This document shows positions 30,891 to 40,352 of a stretch of DNA of 64,000 nucleotides, piece by piece (the stretch's first letter is position 1; each line of letters begins with the position of its first letter). The notes under the pieces are model-generated. The model was not told the DNA's origin. It was given only the letters and a program-made list of their open reading frames with translations, and made no database searches. The translations under genes were made by a program, and so were the position numbers. Origin of the DNA: Heterocephalus glaber (lineage: Eukaryota; Chordata; Mammalia; Rodentia; Bathyergidae); NCBI RefSeq assembly GCF_000247695.1, contig NW_004624842.1, positions 4,957,359 to 5,021,358 of the forward strand. The letters are read 5' to 3'.

Positions 30891-31414
30891 CGTTGGGAGC
30901 AATGCTACATAATTCTAGGGAAAAATCATTTGAGTAGGCCTAGTTCTCTTGCCTACAGCCCAGCTACAGAATAATTCCAGTTTGGCCTCCGGTCACAACC
31001 GAGACTTCAGTGATCCAGTGATGCTGTGATTCTCCAGGACAAGAAACATCCTGGGAGAACAAACATCTGCTCAGTTCCTAGTTGTTCTTGGACTGTTAAC
31101 ATCTTGTTTACCCGAGATGTACTGAACTCTCTGCAAGCCTTTTGTTACACCTTGTTTATCTCAATGTGAACTATTGAACTCTCTGCAAGTCATTTGTTAC
31201 ATTTGTTTCTCCCGATGTACTGAATAAAAGGTGTGGTAAGCTGGGGGCTTTTGTCTTTGCCGCCCAGAGCAGCACTGATCAGACCCAAAGCTCAGCTTCT
31301 TCTCAGTCTCATTTTTCTACCTTTCCTGTAATTCGCTGTGTGCTGCCGTGGCTCGCACGAGACCAGGACTAACTGCAGAGGTTCTGGTAACGTCCCCTTC
31401 CCCTGTTCCCTACA
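30891..31414 (+). repeat. ERV2-type solo LTR inside the RFC4 pseudogene
   Basis: A 524-bp insert cuts the RFC4 sequence. The ends are imperfect inverted repeats (CGTTGGGAGC ... GTTCCCTACA), close to the TG...CA rule with the first T read as C. The 6-bp target copies GGTCAA (30885-30890) and GGTCAG (31415-31420) fit the six-base duplication of ERV2/K elements. The plus-strand poly(A) signal AATAAA is at 31223-31228, followed by GTGTGGTAAGC. TGTACTGAA and 'CTCTGCAAG' segments repeat inside U3 (31075-31205). Confidence 0.85.
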
Positions 31415-31554
31415 GGTCAGTGGTTCAATTATTCCACTGACATAGTTGCAGATGAGGCAGAATCGTGTGGTTTTCGACTCCTTCTCCATGGTGTGTCTTA
31501 GAGCTGCCCGAGCAGCCGAGGTCAGAGTCTGCTTCATCCAAAATCACAATCTTA

Positions 31555-31649
31555 CTTTTTTGGGAGGGGGGAGGGCTACGAGGGATCGAACTGAGGACCT
31601 TGCACTTGCAAGGCAGGCAGCGGAACCACTGAACTAAATCCCCAGCCCT
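31555..31649 (-). repeat. ID-A SINE inside the RFC4 pseudogene
   Basis: Inverted ID-A (GGGATCGAACTGAGGACC, CAAGGCAGGCAGCGGAACC, CTAAATCCCCAGCC). A perfect 15-bp target duplication, AAAATCACAATCTTA, lies at 31540-31554 and 31650-31664, in the Walker B coding region. Confidence 0.97.
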
Positions 31650-32351
31650 AAAATCACAATCTTAAAAGGAGGACATGGCTTCCCATCTGAACGACTTCCT
31701 GACACAGCTAATTGAGCAAAATTTTTCACTTTCTCTCGAACTACTTGTCTTCCACGTTCATAGGGTGCATTTAACTCAAGAACTCTTGATAGAAACAGTT
31801 CAGGCCCAAAGAGTTCTCAAGCTGCTGCCAAAATAGTAGATGTCTTTCCAGTTCCAGGTGGCCCATAAAACAACAGATTAGGAAGGTCAGCCCCTTCTAA
31901 AGATTTTTTCAACATTGCAACTACTTCTTTTTGGAAAGCAACTTCATCCACACATTTTGGGCCGTGTTTTTCCACCCATGGAACTGGTTTGATTTTCTTG
32001 TTCTCTCCACTGCTTTCTGCAGTAGCAGCGACTCCTTGGTTCTCAGTGGATTTGTACTGATCGATGTTCCTTTTAGAAATGCCTGCATGATTACTTCACC
32101 CTGCCTGCAAACCGGCTTCCCGCACAGCCTGGGCCTTTCAGCCGCTCCTCGCTCCTGCTCCTCGGCTTGGCGAGCGAGCATTTTCGGAGATTCGGGATGG
32201 GGAAATGAACGAGGTGGTCGGGAAGTCTCAGTTCCGTCCCCTACGGCGGAAATTACAGGCCAGGAGACTCATAGACACAGCCGAGACCCGACTGCCCGCA
32301 TTTCCCCCCAGCCGGGCCCGCACAGGGCAGGGGTCGCCCAGAATCATTTTT

Positions 32352-33020
32352 CATCTAGCTTTTCACTGGAGATGTTTGTCCTAAACCGGAATCTGCATCT
32401 GAAAAAAAAAGGGAATGAAGTTGTATCTACAAATTCCTCAGGCAAATATAGAATCAAGCACCAAGCCTCCAGGTCACCTTAAGCAAGCTGGGAAGGTGTC
32501 AGACAGAAACACTTCTGGGAATTTGAGAACTCAGCTTTGCTTCAGGGAAACTTCTCCTGAGGTGGCAGAGGATGCAATTAGAAATATGCAAATATTGGAG
32601 ACTTTGTGATAAGTTGGTGAGGACCATCTAGACTTGGGTGGAGGTGAGGCAAAGTCTACAGGGTGAACTCATCCAGTCACCTAAATTCAGTCTGTTTCCT
32701 CATCTATGAAGCTGGACTAGTGATAGTGCCTTCCTTACCTCTCAGGATTGTGAGGACAAAATGAGCCTGACATAGGACAGGCTCAAATGTGCAGCAAAAG
32801 ATAACACTTGATTTTTCAGATACAGCAACTGTGTCCTAGAGTAATTGGGTGACTAACTTGAGATCAACTAGAAACTAGTAGCAACGGAACTCAAATTTAG
32901 CTAATCCAACTCTTGAGTCCTCATCCTTCACAGTTAAGCCAGTGTCTTTCAAGGATTTGTGCATTGATGGATGAACACAAGATGAATTTAGGTGCACCAT
33001 AAAGGTTATATTTTTAAAAA
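32352..33020. other. No gene or repeat recognised; MIR-like phrases
   Basis: Single-copy-like sequence. 32690-32900 (CCTCATCTATGAAGCTGGACTAG, CTTACCTCTCAGGATTGTGAGG, GTGACTAACTTGAGATCA) fits an old MIR. Confidence 0.5.
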
Positions 33021-33021
33021 A

Positions 33022-33115
33022 CTTAATGACTAGGGATATAGCTCAGTGGTAGAACACATGCTTAGCATGCACAAGGCTCTGGGTTCAATCCCCAGTACAA
33101 AAACAAACAAACAAA
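33022..33115 (+). repeat. ID-B SINE
   Basis: GACTAGGGATATAGCTCAGTGG, GAACACATGCTTAGCATGCAC, GGGTTCAATCCCCAGTAC and an (AAAC)n tail. This is the classical ID form. Confidence 0.95.
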
Positions 33116-33987
33116 CCCAAAACTAAAAATCTTGCTAAGGAAAAATTTCAAAGATATATTTAAAAAAAAATGTTATAATGAATTTTCATTTCCACCACTT
33201 TCAAATATCAACTCATTGACAATAGTTTTCATCCACTCCTTCCACTGATGGCTTATTTTGAAGTAAATCTCAAATACCATTTTATCAATACCTCTTTCAG
33301 TATGTGGATTATATGCTAAATTTTTGTTCTTTTAGAGGTGGGAGAATTGTATTTTCAGTTCTATATCATCTCTAACAATCTTATTTTATTTCTCCCCTTT
33401 TAATTATAATTACTGTTGTATATTAATTTACATATTAATGGAGTCCACTGTGACATTTCCTTATATGCTTTGATTGTATCCACCTTCCCTATCATCTCTT
33501 GCCCTCTTCTTTCTTCCTTCTCCCCTAGTCCCTTTACTCTTCCTAAGTATTCCCTCTTACTTGAGGGAATTAACTTGAGGTCATCTTTTTGTTTGAATTG
33601 TAGATTTCACATATGAGAGAAAATATGAGTCTGACTTATTTTGCTTAACATGATGACCTCCAATTCCATCCATTTTCCTGCATCATTTCATTCTTCTCTA
33701 TGGCCGAATAATAATTCATTGTGTATATATAATAATAAACATAGATATAGATATAATATCTTCTTCATCCATTCATCTGTTGATGGGCACCTAGATTGAT
33801 TCCATAGTTTAGTTATTGTGAATAGTTCTGTAACAAACATGGGTATGCAGGTATCTCTCATTTATGTTGACTGATTCCTTTGAATATCTACCTAGGAATT
33901 GTACAGCCAGATCATATGGTACTTCTACTTTTAGTTTTTAAGAAACCTCCATACAGTTTTCCAGTAGCTATTCTAATTCACATTTCT

Positions 33988-34051
33988 CCCATCCAAGTAC
34001 TAACCAGGCCCAACCCTGCTTAGGCGCATTCAGGGTGGTATGGCCATAGAC
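33988..34051 (-). pseudogene. 5S rRNA-derived sequence (3'-truncated, internally deleted)
   Basis: The minus strand starts exactly at the 5S rRNA 5' end (GTCTATGGCCATACCACCC). It loses about 23 nt from the region after GCGCC, resumes TAAGCAGGGTTGGGCC, TGGTTAGTACTTGG, and stops at GATGGG near position 88 of the mature RNA. It directly abuts the left target duplication and has no A tail. It forms one insertion with the adjoining ID SINE. The missing parts make it non-functional. Confidence 0.92.
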
Positions 34052-34145
34052 AGGACAGGTTTGGTTTTTTTTTCCGGGTAGCGGGGATCAACTCAGGACC
34101 TTGCGCTTGCGAGGCAGGTGCTGATACTGAGGTAAACCCCACCCC
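34052..34145 (-). repeat. ID-A SINE fused to the 5S copy
   Basis: An inverted ID-A body with a worn start (GCGGGGATCAACTCAGGACC, GCGAGGCAGGTGCTGATACTGAGG). On the minus strand its A9 tail is followed by CCAAACCTGTCCT and then at once by the 5S 5' end. Outer flanks are the shared 16-bp target duplication at 33972-33987 and 34146-34161. Confidence 0.9.
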
Positions 34146-34395
34146 TCTAATTCACATTTCTACCAACAGTTTATAAAGGTCCCCCCCCCCCATCCTCACC
34201 AACATTTTTGGTTTTGTTTTGTTTTTGTTGTTGTTGTTTGACTGGGGTGAGGTGGAATTTCAATGTAGTTTTGATTTGCACTTCCCTAGTGGCTAGAGAT
34301 GTTGAGCTTTTTTCATACATTTACTGGCCATTTGTACTTCTTTTGAGTAGTGTCTGTTCATATCATGTGCCCATTTATTGATTGGATTACTTATT

Positions 34396-34485
34396 CTTTT
34401 TTTTTTTTTTCAGTACTGGGGATGGAACTCAGGACCTTGTGCTTGTGAAGCAGGCGCAGCGCCACTGAGCTAAATCCCCAGCTGG
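34396..34485 (-). repeat. ID-A SINE
   Basis: T run, GTACTGGGGATGGAACTC, GAGCTAAATCCCCAGC. TGGATTACTTATTCTTTTT and TGGATTACTTACTCTTTTT flank it. Confidence 0.95.
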
Positions 34486-35151
34486 ATTACTTACTCTTTT
34501 TGTTGTCTTTTTGAGTTCTTTATATTTTGGATATTAGTCCTGTGTCAGATGAATGACTGGCAAAGATTTTCTTCTATTCTGTAGGCTGTCTCTTTACTCT
34601 GTTGTTTCCTTTTCTGTGCAGAGATTTTTAATTTGATATAATCCCGTATGTCAGTTCTTGCTTTTATTTTATTTTTATTTCCTTCTATTTGCTTTTATTT
34701 CCCGAGTCTTGTTCAGGAAATTGTTTCCTGTGTCAATATCTTAAGTATATTCCCCTATGCTTTCCTCTAGTATTTTCAAATTTTCAGGTCTTACCTTAAG
34801 GTCTTTGATCCATTTTGAGATGATTTTTATACAGCTTAAGAGATAGGGATCTAGTTTCAATTTTCTGCATGAGGATATCCAGTTTTCCCAGCATTATTTG
34901 TTGAAGAGGATGTATTTTCTTCATGTTTTTGGCAACTTTGTTGAGAATTGGTTGACTGTAGATGTGTGGGTTTTTCAGTCTTCTATTGTATTCCATTGAT
35001 CTATTTTGTCTGTTTTTATGCCCAAACCATACTGGTTGTGTTACTATGGCTCTGTAGTATATTTTGAAATGAGATATTGTGACACTTTCAACATTACTTT
35101 TTTTGCTCAAGATTGCTTTGGCTATTCAGGCTATTCATATTCTTCCATATG

Positions 35152-35245
35152 AATTTTTTTTGTTGTTGTTGTTGCTGGGGATCAAACTCTGGTCCTTGAG
35201 CTTGTGCAGCAAGGGGCAAAACCACTGAGCTAAATCCCCAGCCCC
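35152..35245 (-). repeat. ID-A SINE
   Basis: GCTGGGGATCAAACTCTGG, GTGCAGCAAGGGGCAAAACC, CTAAATCCCCAGCCCC. Flanks TTCCATATGAATTTT and TTCCATGTGAATTTT are its target duplication in the L1. Confidence 0.93.
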
Positions 35246-35357
35246 ATTCCATGTGAATTTTAAGATTTTTTTTCCAGTTCTTTGAAGAATGTCACTAGTA
35301 TTTTGATGGAGATTTGGAGATTTCATTGAGTCTGTAGACTTAAGAGTAATGTAGCCT

Positions 35358-35444
35358 TTTTTTTTTTTTTGGTACCGGGGATCAAACTTGGGACCTTGCG
35401 CTTGTGAGGCAGGCAGTGGAACCACTGAGCTAAATCCCTGGCCC
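35358..35444 (-). repeat. ID-A SINE
   Basis: T run, GGTACCGGGGATCAAACTTG, GTGAGGCAGGCAGTGGAACC, CTAAATCCCTGGCCC. Confidence 0.94.
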
Positions 35445-35445
35445 G

Positions 35446-36010
35446 CTATTTTTTTTCTTTTTGTATTAAATTCTTTTATTGGTACATTGTAGGTATATAA
35501 CACAATTACATTTCTCATTGGGAATTGTACCTTTATATAATGCATCTTGGTTCTTATTTTTTCCTCATTCCTAGCCCTCCCTTCACGCCCTCCACCCTTC
35601 CCTATTTACAAAGACTTTATTTCCATTTTTTCCATTTCTCATCATTTTTTCCTTTCCCTTCTTTCCTTTCCCCTGTGCCTCCCACTACCCCTACCCCTTT
35701 CGACCTTTTCTTCCTATTTTACATTATCAATTACTCATTCTACTCATTGGTACATTTTAGGTATACAATATAATGACATTCATCATTGGAAATTTGCACC
35801 TTTACATAGTCTTTCTTGGTTCTTATTTTTCACCCTTGCCCAGCCCTCCCTTCAACCCCTCCAGCCCTCCCTACTTACAAAAATTTTGTTCCTATTTTTC
35901 CATTTTCTCATATGAATCCCATTCCCTTCTATCCTTTCCCTTAGCCCTCCCACTTCCTTTCCCTTTGCCCCTTTTCTTCCTATTTCACATGACCTATTAT
36001 ACATTTAGTC
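35446..36010 (-). repeat. L1 3' end with tandemly duplicated 3' UTR
   Basis: A pyrimidine-rich (viral-sense purine-rich) L1 3' UTR segment occurs twice: 35475-35735 and 35748-36000. Each copy begins with TTGGTACATT(G/T)TAGGTATA, has TTGGTTCTTATTTTT, and continues into CCCTCCCTTCAACCCCTCCA-like tract. The same 3' UTR is found once, in direct orientation, at 52540-52870. It sits inside the older inverted L1. Confidence 0.8.
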
Positions 36011-36366
36011 CTTATTTACACTTTCAGTTTCTCACACCAGAGAAACTATTCAGTATTTACACACCTGTGTCCTATTTATTTCACTTAAGAGTATTCTGGC
36101 CTGCTATTTTAACAATATTAATTTTCTGTATCCATGAATGTGTCTTACCATCTTCTTATGTCTTTAATTTCTTTATTCAGTGTTTTATAATTTTCATTAT
36201 AAAGGTCTTTCACTTTCTTGGTAAGATTTTTTCCTAGTTGTTTTTTTTTTTTCTTTCTTTCTTGGGACTATTTATTTTCTTTGAGGCTATTGTGAGTGGG
36301 ATTGTTTTCCTAATTTCTTTTCCAGTGTGTTCATTATTGGAGTATAAACTTTCTACTAAGAAATAA

Positions 36367-36455
36367 TGCAGCCAGGAATTTAGTTCAGTGGTGCTGCCAC
36401 CTGCTTCAAAAGTGCAAGGTCCTGAGTTTGATCCCTGGTACCAAAAAAGAAAAAC
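36367..36455 (+). repeat. ID-A SINE
   Basis: GCAGCCAGGAATTTAGTTCAG, GTGCTGCCACCTGCTTCAAA, GTTTGATCCCTGGTACC. Confidence 0.92.
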
Positions 36456-37037
36456 AGAAATGAAGATACAACTATTTTTGTATGTTGATTTTGTATCCTG
36501 CTACTCTGCTGAATTTATCTGTTCTAAGAGTTGTTTTGTAGAGTCTTCAGGGTTTTCTAAGTATGAAATCATATCATCTGAAACAGGGATAATTTTACTT
36601 CTTTTCTATATGTATTCCTTTTATTTCTTTCTCCCATCTAATTGCTGTAGCTAAAATTTCAAGTACTGTTGCAAATAATAGTGGTGAGGGTGGATATCCT
36701 CTCCTTGTTCCTGATTTTAGAGGAAATATTTTCAGTTTTTTCCTATTCAGTATGATATTGATTTTTCAAATATAGCCTTTTTATATTGAGGTATGATCTT
36801 TCCATACCTACTTTATTCAGGATTTTTATCATAAAGTGGTGTTGAATTTTATCAAAGGATTTTTCTGTACCTGTTGAGATGTGATTTTTATCCTTAATCT
36901 TTTTTAAATGCTATATTGTATTTACTGATTTGCATATGTTGAACTATCCTTGCATTCCTGGAATGAAACCTGCCTGATCATGCTGTGTGGTCTTTTTAAT
37001 GTGTTACTGAATTCAACTTGCAAGTATTTTATTGAAG

Positions 37038-37126
37038 TTTTTTTTTTTTTTTTGTACCAGGCATGGAACTCAGGACCTTGCGCTTTTGAGGCAGGCAGTG
37101 GAACCACTGAGCTAAATCCCTGGCCC
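37038..37126 (-). repeat. ID-A SINE
   Basis: T run, TGTACCAGGCATGGAACTC, GAGGCAGGCAGTGGAACC, CTAAATCCCTGGCCC. TGAAG flanks both sides. Confidence 0.94.
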
Positions 37127-37136
37127 TGAAGATTTT

Positions 37137-37430
37137 AACCATTGGATAATTTAATGGGGAATTGTTGGCAAGAGTCTGAGATCAGATTTTCACTTATGAC
37201 ATGTCAGAGAAGCTAGCAAAGTCACCCGATGAGTGGCCTGTGTGTGCCTTGTCCCCTGAGGTGACCAGAGCCTCAGGCAGGGGCAGGCAGGGGCAGGCAG
37301 GGAGCAGGGGCTTGTGCACTATGCAGGTCACACCAGGCAGGGAGCTGGGGCTTGTGCACTATGCAGGTCACACCAGTCAGACAGCTACAGCACTTTCTGC
37401 CAGCCGGGTGTGGCTTCTGTCCCCTTCATA
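37137..37430. repeat. Unidentified GC-rich insert with minisatellite, in L1
   Basis: L1 sequence stops at GAAGATTTT (37128-37136) and resumes at GAAGATATTTGAGTCTGTG (37425 on). Between lies about 290 bp that is not L1. It contains a GCAGGCAGGG array (three units, 37275-37302) and a 39-bp unit present twice (GGCAGGGAGC ... CAGGTCACACCAG, about 37296-37375). The repeat of GAAGAT at both edges may be a target duplication. The source is not recognised. Confidence 0.6.
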
Positions 37431-37482
37431 TGGAAGATATTTGAGTCTGTGTTCATCAAGGATATTGCTCTATAGTTTATTT

Positions 37483-37576
37483 TTTATTTTTTATTTTTTG
37501 GTACTGGAGATGGAACTCAGGACTTTGCGCTTGCAAGTCAGACAGCGGCACCACCACTGAGCTAAATCCCTGACTC
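37483..37576 (-). repeat. ID-A SINE
   Basis: TTTTTGGTACTGGAGATGGAAC, GCAAGTCAGACAGCGGCACC, CTAAATCCCTGAC. CTATAGTTT(T)ATTTTTT flanks both ends. Confidence 0.94.
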
Positions 37577-38304
37577 TATAGTTTTATTTTTTTGTTTTGT
37601 TCTTATCAGTTTTTGGTATCAGGATGATACTAGCTTTGTAGAATGTGTTGGAAATCTTTCTTTCCCTTTCCACTTCTAAGTCTCAACTATCATATCATTT
37701 CATCTTATCTTAATAGTTGTGTTTCTTAGTAATGTATATTCTGAAACAGTGAGTAGCTAGCATATTGAGCTGATCATTTCACAGATATTCCTTAAGATAT
37801 GACTAAAATAGGAATTTAGCAAGTAAAACTATATGAGATGCCATGTTTTTATTATCAGATTGGCCAAGAACAGAGTTTGATATCTCAATTGTATTAGCAA
37901 AAGTGGGAGAAAACAACCAAGCTTACTGCTGATTGCAGTATAAATTGATGTGATACAGTTGTATTGTGGGAAGATGATTTGGCCCTGTCTATAGAAATTT
38001 TTAAAAGATAAACTTAGATACCTATCTCATACTATACACAAAAAAAATCACTCAAAGTAGATCAGAAACCTAAAGAGAAGGGCCAAATTATGAGACTCCA
38101 AGAAGACATAAAAGAAAATCTTCAAAACTTTGAGTTAGGCAAAGATACCTATGAACCAAAAGCATTATCCATGAAAGAAAGAACTATCCAAATTCAAGAA
38201 TGTCCCATCTATCAAAATTCAACTTTTTTGTGCTTCAAAAGATACTAGTAATAAATTGTTTACTTAAAATGATTAATTTTATATTACATGAACTTCACTT
38301 TGAT

Positions 38305-38396
38305 TTTTTTTTTGGGGGGGTGTTTGGTACCGGGGATTGAACTCGGGTCCTTGCGCTTGCGCAGCAGGTGGAGAAACCACTGAACCACAAAGCCCT
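38305..38396 (-). repeat. ID-A2 SINE
   Basis: GGTACCGGGGATTGAACTCG, GCGCAGCAGGTGGAGAAACC. CTTCACTTTGATT flanks both sides. Confidence 0.94.
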
Positions 38397-38435
38397 TCAC
38401 TTTGATTAATAAAAAAGACACTGTTAAGGAAATGA

Positions 38436-38612
38436 AGCTGGAGCCAGGCAGGTAGTGCACACCTGTAATACTAGCACTTGGGTGACTGAAGCAGTAGGAT
38501 CATGAGTTCATGGCCAGCCTGAGCTTTATAATGAGACCTTGACTCGAATAAGGAAGGAAGGAAGGAAGGAAAAGAAAAGAAAAGAAAAGAAAGAAAGAAA
38601 GAAAGACTAAGA
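38436..38612 (+). repeat. B1-like SINE with (GGAA/GAAA)n tail
   Basis: GGAGCCAGGCAGGTAGTGCAC, GAGTTCATGGCCAGCCTGAG, GAGACCTTGACTCGA, then a purine microsatellite to 38610. Confidence 0.88.
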
Positions 38613-38748
38613 CAAGACATAGAGTAGGAGAAAATATTTATAAAATATGCACATGATAAAGGACTTGTACACAGAAAATACAAAAAAAACCCAAACCCTC
38701 ACACACAATTCCATAAGATTCCATAAGACAAACAAAAATACACAAAAG

Positions 38749-38843
38749 AGGGCCAGGGATTTAGCTCAGTGGTTTCGCCACCTGTGGTGCAAGCGCAAGG
38801 ACCAGAGTTCGATCCCCAGTACAAAAAAAAAAAAAAAAAATAT

Positions 38844-38875
<32 letters not shown>

Positions 38876-38878
38876 AAA
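38749..38878 (+). repeat. ID-A2 SINE with A/TA/CA tail
   Basis: GGGCCAGGGATTTAGCTCAG, GCCACCTGTGGTGCAAGCGC, GTTCGATCCCCAGTAC, then A18, (TA)n and (CA)n. It is flanked by ACACAAAAGA. Confidence 0.92.
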
Positions 38879-39141
38879 GATTTTAATAGACATTTCATCA
38901 AAGAATACACAAGAATGGCTAATAAACATGAAGAAAAGATGTCCAGTATTATTAGTCATAAGTGAAATGCAAATTAAAACCACAATGGGGATGCCACTTT
39001 AGACCCATTAGAATGGCTATAATAATAAACAAAAAAGGAGAATGACAAATGTTGGCAAGAATGTGAAGAAACTAGAGGTCTCAAATATTGCTGATAGACT
39101 ATAAAATTGTACAGCCACTTTGGAAAAGTTTGACAATTTCT

Positions 39142-39221
39142 TTTTTTTGGTACTGGGGATCAAACTCTACTCCTTGCGCTTACATAGCAGGTGGCGAAAC
39201 CACTGAGCTAAATCCCCGGCC
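39142..39221 (-). repeat. ID-A2 SINE
   Basis: GGTACTGGGGATCAAACTC, ACATAGCAGGTGGCGAAACC. GACAATTTCTTT flanks both sides. Confidence 0.95.
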
Positions 39222-39569
39222 GACAATTTCTTTAAAAATGAAAATAGACATATCATGCAACCCAGCAATTCCACTTCTATGTATCTACCCATGAAAAATG
39301 AAAAACTATGTTCAGAAAAGGCAAGTCTATAGATACAAAAAGTAGATTAGTGATTACCTGAGTCAGGGGGATGGGGAATGTGGGATTGGAACTGCTGGTA
39401 GGGAATTAACTGTAAACAGTCATAAGACTTTATTGGGGTGATAAAAATATTTTAATGGATTGTATAATTTGAGAAACTTACTACAAATCATTGAATTGTA
39501 TACTTACAATGAGTGAAATTTATGTTTGGCAGTTATACCTCTATAAAGTTATCTTCAAAAATATATATC

Positions 39570-39663
39570 CCAGGGCTGGGGATTTAGCTCAGTGGCACCG
39601 CACCTGCCTCGCAAGTGCAAGTGCAAAGTCCTGAGTTTGATCCCCGGTACCACAAAAAACAAA
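39570..39663 (+). repeat. ID-A SINE
   Basis: CAGGGCTGGGGATTTAGCTCAG, GCAAGTGCAAGTGCAAAGTCC (a 6-bp internal duplication), GTTTGATCCCCGGTACC. Confidence 0.94.
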
Positions 39664-39801
39664 ACATATACATATGTGTATATATATATATACATATATA
39701 TATATACACACGTATATATATACACGTATATATGTATATATATACGTGTATATATATACGATACGTGTATATATATACGTATATATATATACACATATGC
39801 A
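39664..39801. repeat. Alternating TA/TG/CG microsatellite
   Basis: About 138 bp of almost pure alternating purine-pyrimidine (TATATACACACGTATATATA-type steps with several TACGTA cores). It has self-complementary stretches and follows the tail of an ID-A SINE. Confidence 0.92.
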
Positions 39802-40130
39802 TCAGTTATTCTCAGCAGTTCTACCTCTAGGAATTTACCTTTAGATAAATATCCAATGATAAAATAATAGATAAACACAGTTATTTATCATAACATTGTT
39901 TGTAATAAGAAAAGATTAGAAATATGGTCAATGTCCACCAGCAGAAAGAAGCTAGATAAATTATGGTCCTGGAAAACTAGGCAGTCATCAAAAAGAGCTA
40001 GGCAGATTTCTAAGTATTGATAGGAAAGTCTCCAAATTATTTCATTTTGAAAATAAAAATCTAAAAACAGTTGTTTTTAAAAAAATTTATATATCCATAT
40101 GTTTGTATATGCATAGAAAAAAGTATCTGG
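39802..40130 (+). repeat. Old L1 remnant
   Basis: CTAGGAATTTACCTTTAGATAAATATCC, AACATTGTTTGTAATAAGAAAAGATT, TGGTCAATGTCCACCAGCAG. Ancient L1 ORF2 end. It may be the broken continuation of the L1 to its left. Confidence 0.6.
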
Positions 40131-40167
40131 AGAATACAAGAAAATTAGTAAGATTAGATCTTTCTCT

Positions 40168-40352
40168 CTTTTCCAGTACTAGAAATTGAACACATGGCCT
40201 TTGTACTGAGCTATGTCCCCAGGCCTTTTTTATTCTGAGACAGGGTCTTGATAAGTTGCTAAATTGTTTAACCTGAGCTAGAAATTGTGATCTTCCTGCC
40301 TCAGCCTCACAGAGTGCTGGGATTACGGATGTGGACCGCCATGCTCAGCAAT
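40168..40352 (-). repeat. B1-dID SINE
   Basis: CCAGTACTAGAAATTGAACAC, GAGCTATGTCCCCAGGCC, GAGACAGGGTCTTGATAAG, GAGTGCTGGGATTACGGATG, all inverted. Confidence 0.88.

Larger units (their letters stand above)
30276..32337 (-). pseudogene. RFC4: Processed pseudogene of RFC4 (replication factor C subunit 4)
   Basis: The minus strand encodes a broken, intronless RFC4, the AAA+ clamp-loader subunit that helps load PCNA in the nucleus. The start ATG is at 32088 ([12 protein letters not shown]). Walker A GPPGTGKT is at 31864-31841. The Walker B region is near 31548-31525, and the C-terminus ([18 protein letters not shown] ... MQQLIQNC) is at 30761-30363. Damage includes a frameshift after residue 17, TGA for Arg at 31819-31817, and a 2-nt loss near 31525. 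A solo LTR and a SINE also interrupt it. An AATAAA signal lies at 30303-30298, followed by an A run. Target duplication CCANAATCATTTTT lies at 30262-30275 and 32338-32351, so the retrocopy includes about 250 nt of 5' UTR. Confidence 0.96.
33150..37650 (-). repeat. L1 (3' UTR and ORF2), many insertions
   Basis: Inverted L1. From the left: 3' UTR (33300-33600), then ORF2 C-terminal landmarks TTCCATCCATTTTCCTGC, CATTCATCTGTTGATGGGCACC, TCTACTTTTAG, and upstream ORF2 (GTATCCTGCTACTCTGCTGAATTTATCTG, TCATATCATCTGAAACAGGGAT, TTGCATTCCTGGAATGAAACC). It is broken by ID-A copies, a 5S/ID chimera, a second L1 3' end and a GC-rich insert. No intact reverse transcriptase frame is left. Confidence 0.88.
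37850..39560 (+). repeat. Old L1 3' fragment with insertions
   Basis: Direct L1 ORF2 end: AGTAGATCAGAAACCTAAAG, GAAATGCAAATTAAAACCACAATGG, CAACCCAGCAATTCCACTTCT, and a 3' UTR ending near 39560. Interrupted by ID-A at 38308 and 39142, B1 at 38440 and ID-A at 38750. Confidence 0.8.

Noticed and set aside
31931..32482. A 183-codon open frame on the plus strand
   Set aside because: It is antisense to the RFC4 pseudogene's 5' end and UTR and has no support of its own.
35525..36237. Three overlapping Pro/Leu/Phe-rich open frames
   Set aside because: They arise from the pyrimidine-rich inverted L1 3' UTR, which lacks stops by composition.
37201..37560. A 119-codon open frame starting MSEKLAKSPDEW
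   Set aside because: It runs from the GC-rich minisatellite insert into L1 and an inverted ID SINE. Repeats explain its length.
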